Positions 1 through 7,892 of a stretch of DNA of 18,584 nt are shown one piece after another. The stretch's first letter is position 1. The number at the start of each line of letters is the position of its first letter. The notes under the pieces were generated by a model. The model worked only from the letters and a program-made list of their open reading frames with translations, was not told the origin of the DNA and did no database searches. The position numbers and the translations under genes were made by a program. Source of the DNA: JABEVB01 sp049965775. Its GTDB lineage: Bacteria > Planctomycetota > Phycisphaerae > WQYP01. The stretch is taken from assembly GCA_049965775.1 (NCBI GenBank), contig JBMFVX010000051.1:1-18584 (forward strand), given 5' to 3'.

Positions 1-12
1 CGGTATTACCTA

Positions 13-413
13 TCATCGGAGTATCTCACCATCACACTGCAATAAAGCCTTCAAATTTTGGCCGTGGGAGGTATAGAACGCGAATCGCTTGGTGTAAAAA
101 GGGTTATCGGCCAGAAAGCTCAGTCGCTCTTGTTTCACCTTCCCACAACTCCGACAATCCACACGGCGAATATCAAAAACCAGGTAGATTTGGGTGTCTC
201 CACATGCCAAGTCGCGAACACGCCGGGGCTTACGGTCATACCACCCCATACGTGCCTTGCCGCAGCAGCCGCAAATCGTTTTTTTGAGCGTCGAGAAAGA
301 GACAACAGTCGCGCCTTGGGATCACCGAAAATACCTTGGACGCTTGACGCTGTCTGAAAACCGGCGAACCGGTAGGTATCGGATAACCGCCGTTTGCGTT
401 TACGTTTTTCCAT
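13..413 (-). pseudogene. ISL3-family transposase, N-terminal remnant, frameshifted
   Basis: The ATG at 413 opens a basic N-terminus (MEKRKRKRRLSDTYRF), then family-like sequence up to RRSKK. At a run of seven A on the coding strand (279-285 on +) the matching frame changes. In the new frame the zinc-binding N-terminal domain follows: TICGCCGKARMGWYDRKP, then RVRDLACGDT, RRVDCRSCGKVKQERL and ADNPFYTKRFAFY. The two CxxC pairs of the ISL3 zinc finger are therefore intact but out of frame with the start. After FAFY similarity ends and a stop follows at 13-15. The catalytic DDE part is absent. It is most likely a dead copy. A -1 ribosomal slip on A AAA AAA would restore the frame, but the missing catalytic domain makes that moot here. 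Confidence 0.75.
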
Positions 414-499
414 CCCATTACAATCAACAGTTCTGAAAATCTGTCAAGTAGCAGAAAACGACCGTCAATGAAGGATCATATCATGTTTTTCAGGATAAT

Positions 500-525
500 T
501 TACCCACTCGATTGCCCGAAGAGCC
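500..525 (-). repeat. Terminal inverted repeat of the ISL3-family element
   Basis: Read on the minus strand from 525, the sequence begins GGCTCTTCGGGCAATCG and ends GTGGGTAA at 500. It supplies the foreign C-terminal residues (RLFGQSSG) and the stop codon of the truncated radical SAM gene. The opposite inverted repeat is outside the window or lost, so the inner end of this repeat is approximate. Confidence 0.7.
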
Positions 526-1297
526 GGTTAATGGAGGCCTGTGTATTGAATGACACCGGGCCATACTTCTTCTGCCACTGAATCAGCATGGGCAGCAGGT
601 CGCGTTTCACTTCGGGCTTATTGCCGATGAGATTGTCATCCACAAAAAATATATTGCCCCGCCAGCCACAGCGCTGCAACCCGTCAAGTTCAGCCCGAAT
701 TTGTGAAGAAGTTTTTGTGCGCGGGCGACGGCCAAAAAGCGACGTAACATTGCAGAACTCGCAATCAAATGGGCAGCCGCGCGAAAACTGCACACCCGCG
801 CAAACATAGCGACGCAGGTCAGCAAGTTCCCATAATGGTGCCAGCGTGGTATGCAGATCGGCAAATCCTTCGGCTTGATACATCCGCTGCGGCCGCCCCT
901 GCGCCAAATCTTTCAGAAACGGCGGCAATGAAACTTCGGCCTCGCCGAGTACAAAGTGATCCACCTGACTGAACGATTCGTGCTCCGAGTTAAACAGCGG
1001 CCCGCCGGCCACAACCCGTAAACCCGCTTCTTTGCAGCGCCCGATCAACGCGCGTGCCGATTCCCGCTGCACCACCATGGCGCTGAGCATTACCATATCA
1101 GCCCAAGCCAAATCCGCCGGCTTTAACGGCTGAACATTCAGGTCTATCAGACGCTTTTCCCATTCGGCCGGCAGCATCGCCGCAACAGTCAACAGGCCCA
1201 ACGGTGGAGTCACCGCCCGCTTGCGTATAAAGCGCAATGCGTGATTTAGGCTCCAGAAGGTCTCGGGAAACTGCGGATAAACAAGCAGAACTCTCAT
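500..1297 (-). pseudogene. B12-binding radical SAM protein, truncated at its C-terminus by an IS element
   Basis: The product is 265 residues from ATG 1297. It begins MRVLLVYPQFPETFWS, the usual start of this family (B12-binding domain followed by a radical SAM domain, often with a DUF4070 tail). The frame stays open upstream to 1468 but that stretch has no family resemblance. Residues 1-150 form the B12-binding domain (PPLGLLTVAAMLP, ADMVMLSAM, VVAGGP, VLGEAE). The radical SAM cluster motif CPFDCEFC (Cys175, 179, 182) is present, followed by FGRRPRTK and IFFVDDNLIGN. Family similarity stops at QASIN; the final eight residues come from the IS end. Full-length relatives are about 500 residues, so roughly half the barrel and the whole tail are missing, and activity is unlikely. 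The substrate is unknown. The gene diverges from the second radical SAM gene. Confidence 0.8.
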
Positions 1298-1584
1298 GAG
1301 TAAGGCTTCTGCCTCACCCGTCGCATAACTCCCACTATAGTCTTTTACGTCTGGAAACAACAGCACACTCTGCCCAAACCCCGCGATCGCAAGCACTGTT
1401 GAAAAAGCCTCAACATCATGGCCAGCCGGAAATTGAAGCCGACCGTGTAAAAGTTCAGCCGGGCACATGTTTCACATTCCAACTATCCATGAAATAGGCG
1501 CACAATACTTTCCAATTTCGATTTTTTTTCCAGCGATTTTATGCTATCATCAGGATTGCGACCTCTGATTGTTATACATCTCGG
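1298..1584. promoter_or_regulatory. Divergent intergenic region between the two radical SAM genes
   Basis: This 287-bp stretch separates two divergently read radical SAM genes and should contain both promoters. A T-rich tract (1521-1529) is followed by TATGCT (1540-1545) and TATCAT (1545-1550), possible plus-strand -10 boxes. TTTCGA at 1516-1521 is a weak -35 candidate 18 bp before TATGCT. No convincing minus-strand promoter was found. The minus-strand frame stays open here, but no protein family is recognisable in it. Confidence 0.3.
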
Positions 1585-1893
1585 TTGTCACGCGTGCTTC
1601 TATGGAGCGAACCAATGGAACTACCCCATCGTGGCCGTGGTGATGAATTATTACCTCTCGGGGAACTCACCGATATCCGACGGCGGCTGCGACTGCTGGC
1701 TCCCAAGCATGATCTGACTACAGTCATCGCATGCGCTTTCGACCACCGCACAAGAATGCTTCAATTCATATACGCCGACACGCACATGGTGCCTGCGGGT
1801 GTTCGGGCTATTGGTTCGGCGTTGTTCGACTCTGGTTTTGAAAAACACGCATCGTTTTACAACAGTGGAATCGCCGCTTTAACCCCGCCGTGA
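1585..1893 (+). pseudogene. B12-binding radical SAM protein, N-terminal part, split from the rest by a frameshift
   Basis: This 102-residue frame carries the N-terminal half of a B12-binding domain (LLWSEPMELPHRGRGDE, IRRRLRLLAPKHDLTTVI, AFDHRTRML, VPAGVRAIGSALFDSGFE). After FEK the similarity moves into the -1 frame: ENKTRIVLQQWN-type sequence is recovered if one extra A is read in the A-run at 1841-1845 (giving EKTRIVLQQWNRRFNPAV), and this leads directly into the next frame. The start is uncertain. TTG 1585 or GTG 1594 keeps the hydrophobic VLLW strand; ATG 1615 has the best Shine-Dalgarno (GGAG at 1604-1607, 7 bp spacing). The stop overlaps the next ATG as TGATG (1891-1895), so coupled translation of two pieces is possible but less likely than a mutation or sequencing error. 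Confidence 0.6.
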
Positions 1894-3437
1894 TGCGCCT
1901 CGACGGTCGAGTGCCCGATTTATTCATGATTTCGAGCATGGGCATGCATCTGGCTCCATGCCTCAAAATGATTCGCGAAGCACGACAAATCGCCCCTCAA
2001 TACCGTCCGTTAATTATCACCGGCGGCTCGCTGAATGTTTATCAGCCCTATGAAGTCTTTGCCGACGGCCCATCAGCCCTATCGGGCGCGGATGTCGCCG
2101 TTACCGGTGAAGAGTACGTGATGCTGAATCTGCTCGAAGTGCTATTGACGCTCCGCGGCAAAGGAGAGTCGGCTCGCACGGCTTTTGAACGCGCACGAAA
2201 AACCGGCGTTCTTAATGCTGTCCCCGGCCTGGTTTACGCCGCCCCCGGCAAAAATGGCCCCACCGGCGAACTCATTGACACCGGAATGCAGCGACTGGTA
2301 GGCAATCTTGATGAATTGCCTCATCCAGTTCTAGGCTACCGTCTGCTCGATCCACCCGGCCGCCAGCCCGGACTGGCCCGGCAGGCGCTCGCCGCCAACC
2401 GGGTGCGATGGCTCTCGCCCATCAGTTCGCTGGTCATGACCTTTGGCTGTAAGTTTGCCTGCCCTTATTGTCCGATCCCAGCCTACAACCAGCGCCAGCA
2501 TCGCGTAAAAAGCGGTCTGCGCATCGCCGATGAAATGGACCGCCTGAACCGAGAATTTGGCTTACGCCACTTCTTCGGAACCGACGATAACTTTTTTAAC
2601 AACAAGGCCCGCACGCTCGAAATCGTTGAAACCCTCGCTCACCACCAGGTAGATGGCAAATCACTGGGACACAAAGTTCGCTGGTATACCGAGGTCACCG
2701 TTCATGATACGCTGCAAATGAAAGAACACCTGTCCGATGTGCACGCCGCCGGTTGCCGCGCATTGTGGCTGGGCGTAGAAGACATGACCGCCACCTTGGT
2801 CAAAAAGGGACAAAGTGTCAACAAAACCACCGAGGCTTTTGGCCTGTTGCGGCAGTCGGGCATTTGTCCCATGCCGATGATGATGCATCACGATTCGCAG
2901 CCTCTCTATACCCCGGGCAAACCCTACGGCCTGCTTAATCAGGTTAAAGTATTGCGCCGGGCAGGCGCTGTTTCTCTGCAAGTTCTTATGCTCACCCCAT
3001 CACCCGGCACCAAGCTCTACGATGGAACCTTCACTTCCGGCCAGGTCTTTGACCGCGTTGGCAGCCGCCGGGTTGAAAACTACATGACCGACGGCAACTA
3101 TGTTGTGGCTTCAAATCATAAGTATCCATGGCGCAAACAGCTTAATCTGATGGCGGCCTATCTCTATTTTTATAATCCCCTCTGGCTGCTTGTGGCACTG
3201 GTGCGCAGCCGCACCCAGGTTTCGATGAAGCCTGCTGTGGTGCAGATTTTTGGAATGATGGGACTCATTCAAACCATCCGCCGCACTTTTGGCTGGGCGG
3301 TTCGACTTCGCTTTGGAGGCATCCACCGACTCAGCGAGCCTCCGGTAAGCCCCCTGCCGATGCGCGGCGTCTGCGGCGAAACTGCATCACACCAACTGGT
3401 GCAGTTGAAAATAACCGGTTCCCCGGAGCCAGCTTGA
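1890..3437 (+). CDS. B12-binding radical SAM protein (main part of a frameshifted gene)
   Basis: The product is 515 residues as read from GTG 1890 (ATG 1893 also possible), but the natural protein should start in the preceding frame and be near 618 residues. The first 80 residues finish the B12-binding domain (GRVPDLFMISSM, RPLIITGGS, GADVAVTGEEYV). The radical SAM motif is CKFACPYC at Cys187, 191 and 194, followed by FGTDDNFFNN and the barrel segments GCRALWLGVEDM and SLQVLMLTPSPGTKLYDG. The C-terminal 150 residues hold a hydrophobic stretch (LYFYNPLWLLVALV), suggesting membrane contact. Proteins of this class do B12- and SAM-dependent methylation or rearrangements, often on lipids or natural products; the substrate is not evident. 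The gene converges with the Ehr-like operon, 22 bp between stops. Confidence 0.75.
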   Translation: MMRLDGRVPDLFMISSMGMHLAPCLKMIREARQIAPQYRPLIITGGSLNVYQPYEVFADGPSALSGADVAVTGEEYVMLNLLEVLLTLRGKGESARTAFERARKTGVLNAVPGLVYAAPGKNGPTGELIDTGMQRLVGNLDELPHPVLGYRLLDPPGRQPGLARQALAANRVRWLSPISSLVMTFGCKFACPYCPIPAYNQRQHRVKSGLRIADEMDRLNREFGLRHFFGTDDNFFNNKARTLEIVETLAHHQVDGKSLGHKVRWYTEVTVHDTLQMKEHLSDVHAAGCRALWLGVEDMTATLVKKGQSVNKTTEAFGLLRQSGICPMPMMMHHDSQPLYTPGKPYGLLNQVKVLRRAGAVSLQVLMLTPSPGTKLYDGTFTSGQVFDRVGSRRVENYMTDGNYVVASNHKYPWRKQLNLMAAYLYFYNPLWLLVALVRSRTQVSMKPAVVQIFGMMGLIQTIRRTFGWAVRLRFGGIHRLSEPPVSPLPMRGVCGETASHQLVQLKITGSPEPA

Positions 3438-3459
3438 TTGGCCCGCACGCCGCAAAATA

Positions 3460-4230
3460 TCAACGTTCGGCTAATCGTCCAAGCAGCCGCAGCAGGCCAT
3501 CTAAAATGGTCAGAGGATGCGGCGGGCACCCGGGCACATACAAGTCAACGGGAATTTCCGCAGGCACGCCATTGCCAACCTCCGCGTGATTGATATAAGG
3601 CCCGCCCGAAATGGCGCACGCCCCCACCGCAATAACTATTTTAGGATCAGGCACCGCATCATACGTTTTACGCAGCGCCGCGAGCATGTTATTTGACACC
3701 GCTCCGGTTATCAGCAGCCCATCGGCATGGCGCGGCGAAGCCACAAAGTCTATACCAAAGCGGCTTAGATCCCAGCCTATGGTTGTCAAAACATTTACAT
3801 CAGCCTCACAGGCATTGCAGCCACCGGCGCTAACTTGTCGCAGCCGCAGCGACCGGCCAAAAAGCGATCGCAACTTTTCATTTAACTCAGCGGCAAGCAC
3901 CAATTCCTGCTCTGCCCGCAAGACCATATTCTCGCGCTGCCGCACCGCCAAGCGGTAGTCGCGCGAATACCTGACGGCGTTCTGTGGACACGCCTCAGCG
4001 CAGTCGGTGCAAAAGAAACATCGCCCCAGATCGAGCGTAATCTTGCCCCCCTTTACGCCAATGGCCTGCGTCGGGCAAGCCTTGGCGCATGCGTCGCAAC
4101 CCGACGGACATCGCGAGATATCAAAAATCGGCCGCCCTTTAAAATGCCCCGGCAGTTCCGGAGGAGCCGCATCTGGATAGCCCATGGTGCGGGCGCCCTG
4201 CTTCCAACGGGCAGCTAAAATGTCGAACAT
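3460..4230 (-). CDS. Ehr/Hyf-like small subunit: two-cluster ferredoxin fused to a NuoB/HycG-type domain
   Basis: The product is 256 residues. ATG 4230 is chosen for its GGAGGT at 6 bp spacing; the frame is open further upstream into the previous gene. The N-terminal half is a ferredoxin module like HycF/NuoI. Its clusters sit at Cys41, 45, 48, 52 (CPSGCDACAKACP, one residue longer than the usual first gap) and Cys71, 74, 77, 81 (CFFCTDCAEACP). The C-terminal half is NuoB/HycG-like with GGCNACEADVNVL (Cys138, Cys141), GACAISGG (Cys205) and PGCPPHP (Cys235), the four ligands of the proximal 4Fe-4S cluster. The CxxC spacing is that of [NiFe] hydrogenases, not the CC pair of complex I. It would carry electrons between a soluble partner and the large subunit on the cytoplasmic face. 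It is the last gene of the operon, 29 bp after the large subunit. Family assignment is firm; the redox partner is unknown. Confidence 0.88.
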   Translation of the reverse strand: MFDILAARWKQGARTMGYPDAAPPELPGHFKGRPIFDISRCPSGCDACAKACPTQAIGVKGGKITLDLGRCFFCTDCAEACPQNAVRYSRDYRLAVRQRENMVLRAEQELVLAAELNEKLRSLFGRSLRLRQVSAGGCNACEADVNVLTTIGWDLSRFGIDFVASPRHADGLLITGAVSNNMLAALRKTYDAVPDPKIVIAVGACAISGGPYINHAEVGNGVPAEIPVDLYVPGCPPHPLTILDGLLRLLGRLAER

Positions 4231-4259
4231 CACAGCACCTCCGGCCAGTCTGGCTGGCT

Positions 4260-5816
4260 CTATAAATCGTGGCCACAGTAAGAAAGATTGAAACTCTTGT
4301 TGCACAAGGGAAAGTCAGATATCTGCCCGCCGCGCAGGGCCATCGCCACCGCCGCCCAGTTATGAAACGAGGGGTCCACAACTTTGTAGCGTTCAAAACA
4401 TCCCTGTTCATCAGTAAGTACCACATGGCATACCTCGCCGCGCCAGGCCTCCACAAGCGCCACCGCCAGAGAATCGGCCGCCAATGGAGTCAGCGGGCTG
4501 CGAACAGCTCCGCTTGGTAATGAATCAAGCTGTTGACGAACAAACTCACATGATCTCTGAACTTCAAGGAACCGAACATACGCCCGCGCAAAAACATCGC
4601 CGCTCTCCCAGGTGGCCACCGGAATATGCGTAAATCGAAACAAACCCGAAGGATGATTCTGCCGCGCGTCACGGTTTAAGCCGCAGGCACGGGCCGCCGG
4701 TCCAACCATTCCCAGGTCAATCGCCACCTGCCGCGGAATCACGCCGGTATCAACAAAGCGAGCCATCACCGATGAAGAGTTCCAAAGCAATTCTACGGCT
4801 TGGCGGGTCTCGGTCTCCGCAGGCACCAGCGAGCGGCGCAGTGCATCAATGGCTGAAACATCCGGGTCAAACCGGACCCCGCCGGGGCAAAGCAGTCCGC
4901 GGCCAAACCGGCTGCCGCAAAGCAGCGCCGTCATGTTTAAAAACTCGCCGCGCAGTCGGCCGCAAAACGCCTGCGTTGAGGTAAAGCCCACATCGCCGCT
5001 TAAAGCCCCCAGGTCGCCCACATGATTGGCAAGCCGCTCCAGTTCCAGCGCTACCGCCCGCAGGCTCTGCGCCCGGGCAGATTTTTGTATACCCCCCAAT
5101 GCCTCCACCGCCTGGCAATATGCCGTGGCGTGGCCTATGGTCGAATCGCCTGCCAACGTCTCTGCATAATGTATGCTGCGCGGCCCCGGACCCGCCGCCA
5201 AAGCTCGTTCCACGCCGCGATGCTGATAGCCCAGTGCGATTTCCAGATGCAGCACGTTTTCGCCATCGCATTGAAACCGAAAATGTCCCGGCTCAATAAT
5301 GCCCGCATGCACCGGGCCAACCGCCACTTCGTGAATTTGATCGCCCTTCACCTGATAAAAGTCCATCACGCCCGCCGCGATCTCGGCTTCCGCCGGACGG
5401 TTCCATGCGTCGCGCCCCGGCTGATAGCTGCGATGAAAACGCACCGGCTTGAGCCACGGGTGCCCCACCGGAACGCGGCCAAACTGCTCGGCGATTTCCC
5501 GCTCAAACAGATGAATCTGCCAGCACGCAGGTGTAAGCGATGGAAACGAGTTGTCCCCTATGCGAGTTCGTCCCAGCCGCAGCCGAGAACTGTCATCATC
5601 GGCCAGCACTACATAAAGCCAAAGCGCATCCGGGCTGGTGCGATCCGGCATACCAAAGAGCGCGGCTACCCGGCATTGCCGGGCAACGCCATCTAAAATC
5701 GCCTGTTGAAAGTCAGTAATCGAAAGCTCCGGTACCGCCGACTTGGGCAAAGCTCTCCCATTCACCAGCACCGCCAGCCGCTGCCATGGAGTATCAGATG
5801 TTGCCACCATGCTCAT
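4260..5816 (-). CDS. Ehr/HyfG-like large subunit (NuoC-NuoD fusion) without nickel ligands
   Basis: The product is 518 residues. ATG 5816 overlaps the previous stop as ATGA and has GGAGGT at 6 bp, so translation is coupled. Residues 1-125 are NuoC-like (LFEREIAEQFG, VPVGHPWL). Residues from 150 on are NuoD/hydrogenase-large-subunit-like (VGPVHAGIIEPGHFRF, LGYQHRGVE). In [NiFe] hydrogenases the next block carries CGxC; here it reads ETLAGDSTIGHA (residues 219-230) with no cysteine pair. The C-terminal nickel motif DPCxxC is replaced by DPSFHNW (481-487). The protein ends DFPLCNKSFNLSYCGHDL with no cleavable tail. Hydrogenase activity is therefore not expected. This pattern fits the energy-converting hydrogenase-related (Ehr) group described as intermediate between complex I and group 4 hydrogenases. 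The reaction at the former active site (quinone, ferredoxin or something else) is unknown. Confidence 0.88.
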   Translation of the reverse strand: MSMVATSDTPWQRLAVLVNGRALPKSAVPELSITDFQQAILDGVARQCRVAALFGMPDRTSPDALWLYVVLADDDSSRLRLGRTRIGDNSFPSLTPACWQIHLFEREIAEQFGRVPVGHPWLKPVRFHRSYQPGRDAWNRPAEAEIAAGVMDFYQVKGDQIHEVAVGPVHAGIIEPGHFRFQCDGENVLHLEIALGYQHRGVERALAAGPGPRSIHYAETLAGDSTIGHATAYCQAVEALGGIQKSARAQSLRAVALELERLANHVGDLGALSGDVGFTSTQAFCGRLRGEFLNMTALLCGSRFGRGLLCPGGVRFDPDVSAIDALRRSLVPAETETRQAVELLWNSSSVMARFVDTGVIPRQVAIDLGMVGPAARACGLNRDARQNHPSGLFRFTHIPVATWESGDVFARAYVRFLEVQRSCEFVRQQLDSLPSGAVRSPLTPLAADSLAVALVEAWRGEVCHVVLTDEQGCFERYKVVDPSFHNWAAVAMALRGGQISDFPLCNKSFNLSYCGHDL

Positions 5817-7243
5817 GGGTGCACCTCCAAAAAAGCCGCCGCCCGATGTACCATCGCGGCCAGCGGAGCGGGTATGTGCGTGCCCATCATCAGTACCAAC
5901 CCCAACGAAATCACCAGCGGCAACCCCGTCAGCAAATGATCGCGGTAGGCCGATGCCGGCCGGCCGGGCAGAGGCCGCCCCTGCACCACGGTAAGCACGG
6001 TTCGTCCCATGCCTACAAACACCACAAGCAAAAGCAATAAAAATAGAGCGCTGATCCAATACCAATGGTACTGCAGACCGCCGGTTAAAATGGTGAACTC
6101 GCTGACGAATGGCCCAAACGGCGGCGAACCGGTAATCGCTAAAAAGCCAAGCATGAAAATGGTTCCCGACAGCGGCAGCCTTCGCATGGCGCCGCGCACC
6201 TCGTCAGTGCTTTTGCTCTGATACGATCGGTGAATGTTGCCGGCCGACAAAAACAACATTCCCTTGGTAAGGCCATTGTTGAGCATGTGCAGCAGTGCTC
6301 CAAACAGCGCGATGCCGCCAATCCCGGCGCCCAGCATCAAAATGCCCATGTGCTCCACGCTGGAATATGCCAGCATTCTTTTAATGTCCTTCTGGCCGAG
6401 GGTGAATATCGCCGCCACCGCCATGGACAGCAAACCCATAAAAATCATCAGATGGCTCGTGAACTCTTGTTGGCCTGCAGCACAGCACACATGGTTTATA
6501 CGCAGCAGCGCCAGAAACGCGCAGCTTGTAAGCCCGCCAGCAAGCAGCGCTCCAACCACACCCGGAGCCTCGCCGTACGCATCGGGCTTCCAGGTGTGCA
6601 TCGGAGCCAGGCCCATCTTGGTGCCATAGCCCACCAACAACAACACAAACGCCATGCGCACCCACGTGTGATTAAGCGTTGCACCCCGTGCGAGCAAATC
6701 GGCAAAAAGCAGCGACGGTGGCCCGCTGCCCATGGCTGAATACGCCATAAAAAACGACCCCAGCAGCGCCAGCGCAATACCCACCGAACCAATCATCAAA
6801 TACTTCCACGTCGCCTCAATAGACCGCGGTGTGCGATTAAAATAGATAAGCGGCGCCATCGAGAGCGTGGCAAGTTCCAGAGCAATCCACATCAATCCGA
6901 GGTGCTGGGCCATCGCCACCAACGTACCCGCCGCCAAAACAAACAGCAGGCACGCCACAAACACCCGGTTGGAACGATCTTGCCGATAGCGAAGATAGCC
7001 CGTCGTATAAACGGCACATATAAAAAACAGCACGCTTAACAGCAGCAGCACCAGCCGCCCGGGCGGATCTAGCCACAACCAGCCGCCAAGCCGAGCTTCC
7101 GAATTGCGATCAATCGCAATCAGGGTCATCACCAAATGCGCTATCGCCACCGGTGGCAACAACCAGGGGCGACTGCGATCAGACGGCATCCCTAGCGCGA
7201 CGCCCGAAGCCAGAAGCGGAATCAGTATCAAAACAAATAACAT
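5813..7243 (-). CDS. HyfF-like (NuoN/M-type) antiporter-like membrane subunit
   Basis: The product is 476 residues and mostly hydrophobic throughout, with a Proton_antipo_M-type core. ATG 7243 has GAGGGA 8 bp upstream. The TM5 glutamate region reads LMWIALELATLSM (Glu123). The TM7 lysine is Lys209 in GYGTKMGLAPMHTW, followed by KPDAYGEAPG, which is characteristic of HyfF. The position 31 residues later, lysine in NuoM, is Ser240. Later conserved blocks are KDIKRMLAYSSVEHMG, LLHMLNNGLTKGMLFL and ITGSPPFGPFVSEF. It should form one ion-translocating module of the membrane arm. It overlaps the HyfE-like gene's ribosome binding site upstream and the next start downstream (ATGA). The assignment to HyfF rather than HyfB or HyfD rests on the HTWKPDAYGEAP block and the position after HyfE. 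Confidence 0.88.
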   Translation of the reverse strand: MLFVLILIPLLASGVALGMPSDRSRPWLLPPVAIAHLVMTLIAIDRNSEARLGGWLWLDPPGRLVLLLLSVLFFICAVYTTGYLRYRQDRSNRVFVACLLFVLAAGTLVAMAQHLGLMWIALELATLSMAPLIYFNRTPRSIEATWKYLMIGSVGIALALLGSFFMAYSAMGSGPPSLLFADLLARGATLNHTWVRMAFVLLLVGYGTKMGLAPMHTWKPDAYGEAPGVVGALLAGGLTSCAFLALLRINHVCCAAGQQEFTSHLMIFMGLLSMAVAAIFTLGQKDIKRMLAYSSVEHMGILMLGAGIGGIALFGALLHMLNNGLTKGMLFLSAGNIHRSYQSKSTDEVRGAMRRLPLSGTIFMLGFLAITGSPPFGPFVSEFTILTGGLQYHWYWISALFLLLLLVVFVGMGRTVLTVVQGRPLPGRPASAYRDHLLTGLPLVISLGLVLMMGTHIPAPLAAMVHRAAAFLEVHP

Positions 7244-7247
7244 TCAG

Positions 7248-7889
7248 CTATTCCCTCAGCGCCGTAAGTTGCCGCGTGTCCATGGATGAAAACGTCTGAT
7301 TGATGTGATGAATGATGATGCTCACCACAAAAATGCCCACGAACAAATCCAGCAGAATGCCCAGTTCCACCAGAAATGGAACCGCCGCCAAAAGCAGCAT
7401 GCCGAAAATGTATATGCCGTTTTCCAGAATCAGATAGCCAATCACCTGCGTAATCGCCTTAACGCGCGTGGTCAGCAGCAGAAAGCCCGTCAAAATCGTG
7501 GACAACGACACTGGTATTACCAAATTGGATACCGGATGCCCCACCACCGGCAGGTGCGACGCCAGCACCAGAGAGAGCACCGTACCCAATGCGCCCAGCA
7601 GCATTGTCGGCAAAAAGCCGATCAGCGGCTCAACTTCACGTTTAATCTTTGCGTCGCGCAGGGCCTTGTGCAGAATCCGCGGAATAATAAGTCCCTTAAG
7701 CCCTATCGTCACCCCGGCAACCACCACGGCAATCCAGTCGAGTCGCGACGCCAGCAGCAGCGGCATGAAGCTCAAAATAACGCCCTGCGATGCCGCCGCA
7801 TGAATAAGCCCGCGCATGCGGCTGGCGCCAAGCATAAAGAGGTTCACCAGCAGTACCACCACCAGCAATGCATTAATCGTGCCCGTCAT
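7248..7889 (-). CDS. HyfE-like hydrogenase-4 membrane component
   Basis: The product is 213 residues and almost entirely hydrophobic, about the length of HyfE. ATG 7889 is preferred because GAGG lies 6 bp upstream; GTG 7892 is in frame but only 3 bp from it. The C-terminal part resembles NuoK (QVIGYLILENGIYIFG, then VELGILLDLFVGIFV), which in complex I carries the buried glutamates; Glu in LENG and in VELG are visible. The N-terminal part is an extra membrane segment set found in HyfE proteins. It is expected to link the antiporter modules to the HyfC-like subunit in the membrane arm. Its start overlaps the end of the HyfC-like gene (stop TGA at 7893-7895), consistent with one transcript. Confidence 0.85.
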   Translation of the reverse strand: MTGTINALLVVVLLVNLFMLGASRMRGLIHAAASQGVILSFMPLLLASRLDWIAVVVAGVTIGLKGLIIPRILHKALRDAKIKREVEPLIGFLPTMLLGALGTVLSLVLASHLPVVGHPVSNLVIPVSLSTILTGFLLLTTRVKAITQVIGYLILENGIYIFGMLLLAAVPFLVELGILLDLFVGIFVVSIIIHHINQTFSSMDTRQLTALRE

Positions 7890-7892
7890 CAC

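Larger units (their letters stand above)
1..525 (-). mobile_element. ISL3-family insertion sequence, one end (truncated by the window or decayed)
   Basis: The outer end is a terminal inverted repeat starting at 525 and reading leftwards as GGCTCTTCGGGCAATCG. The GGCTCTTC start is typical of ISL3-family ends. A transposase remnant begins 112 bp inside it on the minus strand. The end sits inside the radical SAM gene that starts at 1297: family-like sequence runs up to this junction and stops there. ISL3 elements usually make an 8-bp target duplication, so one copy could be 526-533 (ggttaatg); the partner is not in the window. Transposase similarity is lost left of about position 65, so bases 1-60 may be a decayed part of the element or unrelated DNA. 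Family and right boundary are well supported; the left boundary is unknown. Confidence 0.8.

Noticed and set aside
1298..1468. N-terminal extension of the truncated radical SAM protein
   Set aside because: The family start MRVLLVYP is at 1297; the 57 extra residues have no family resemblance, so the open frame is taken as chance.
1890..1895. Programmed frameshift in the second radical SAM gene
   Set aside because: The A5 run preceded by TTTTG is not a canonical slippery heptamer and no downstream structure stands out; a mutation or sequencing error is simpler.
5022..5696. Plus-strand open frame of 224 codons
   Set aside because: It lies opposite the well-supported large-subunit gene, with no recognisable domain and basic, low-complexity composition.
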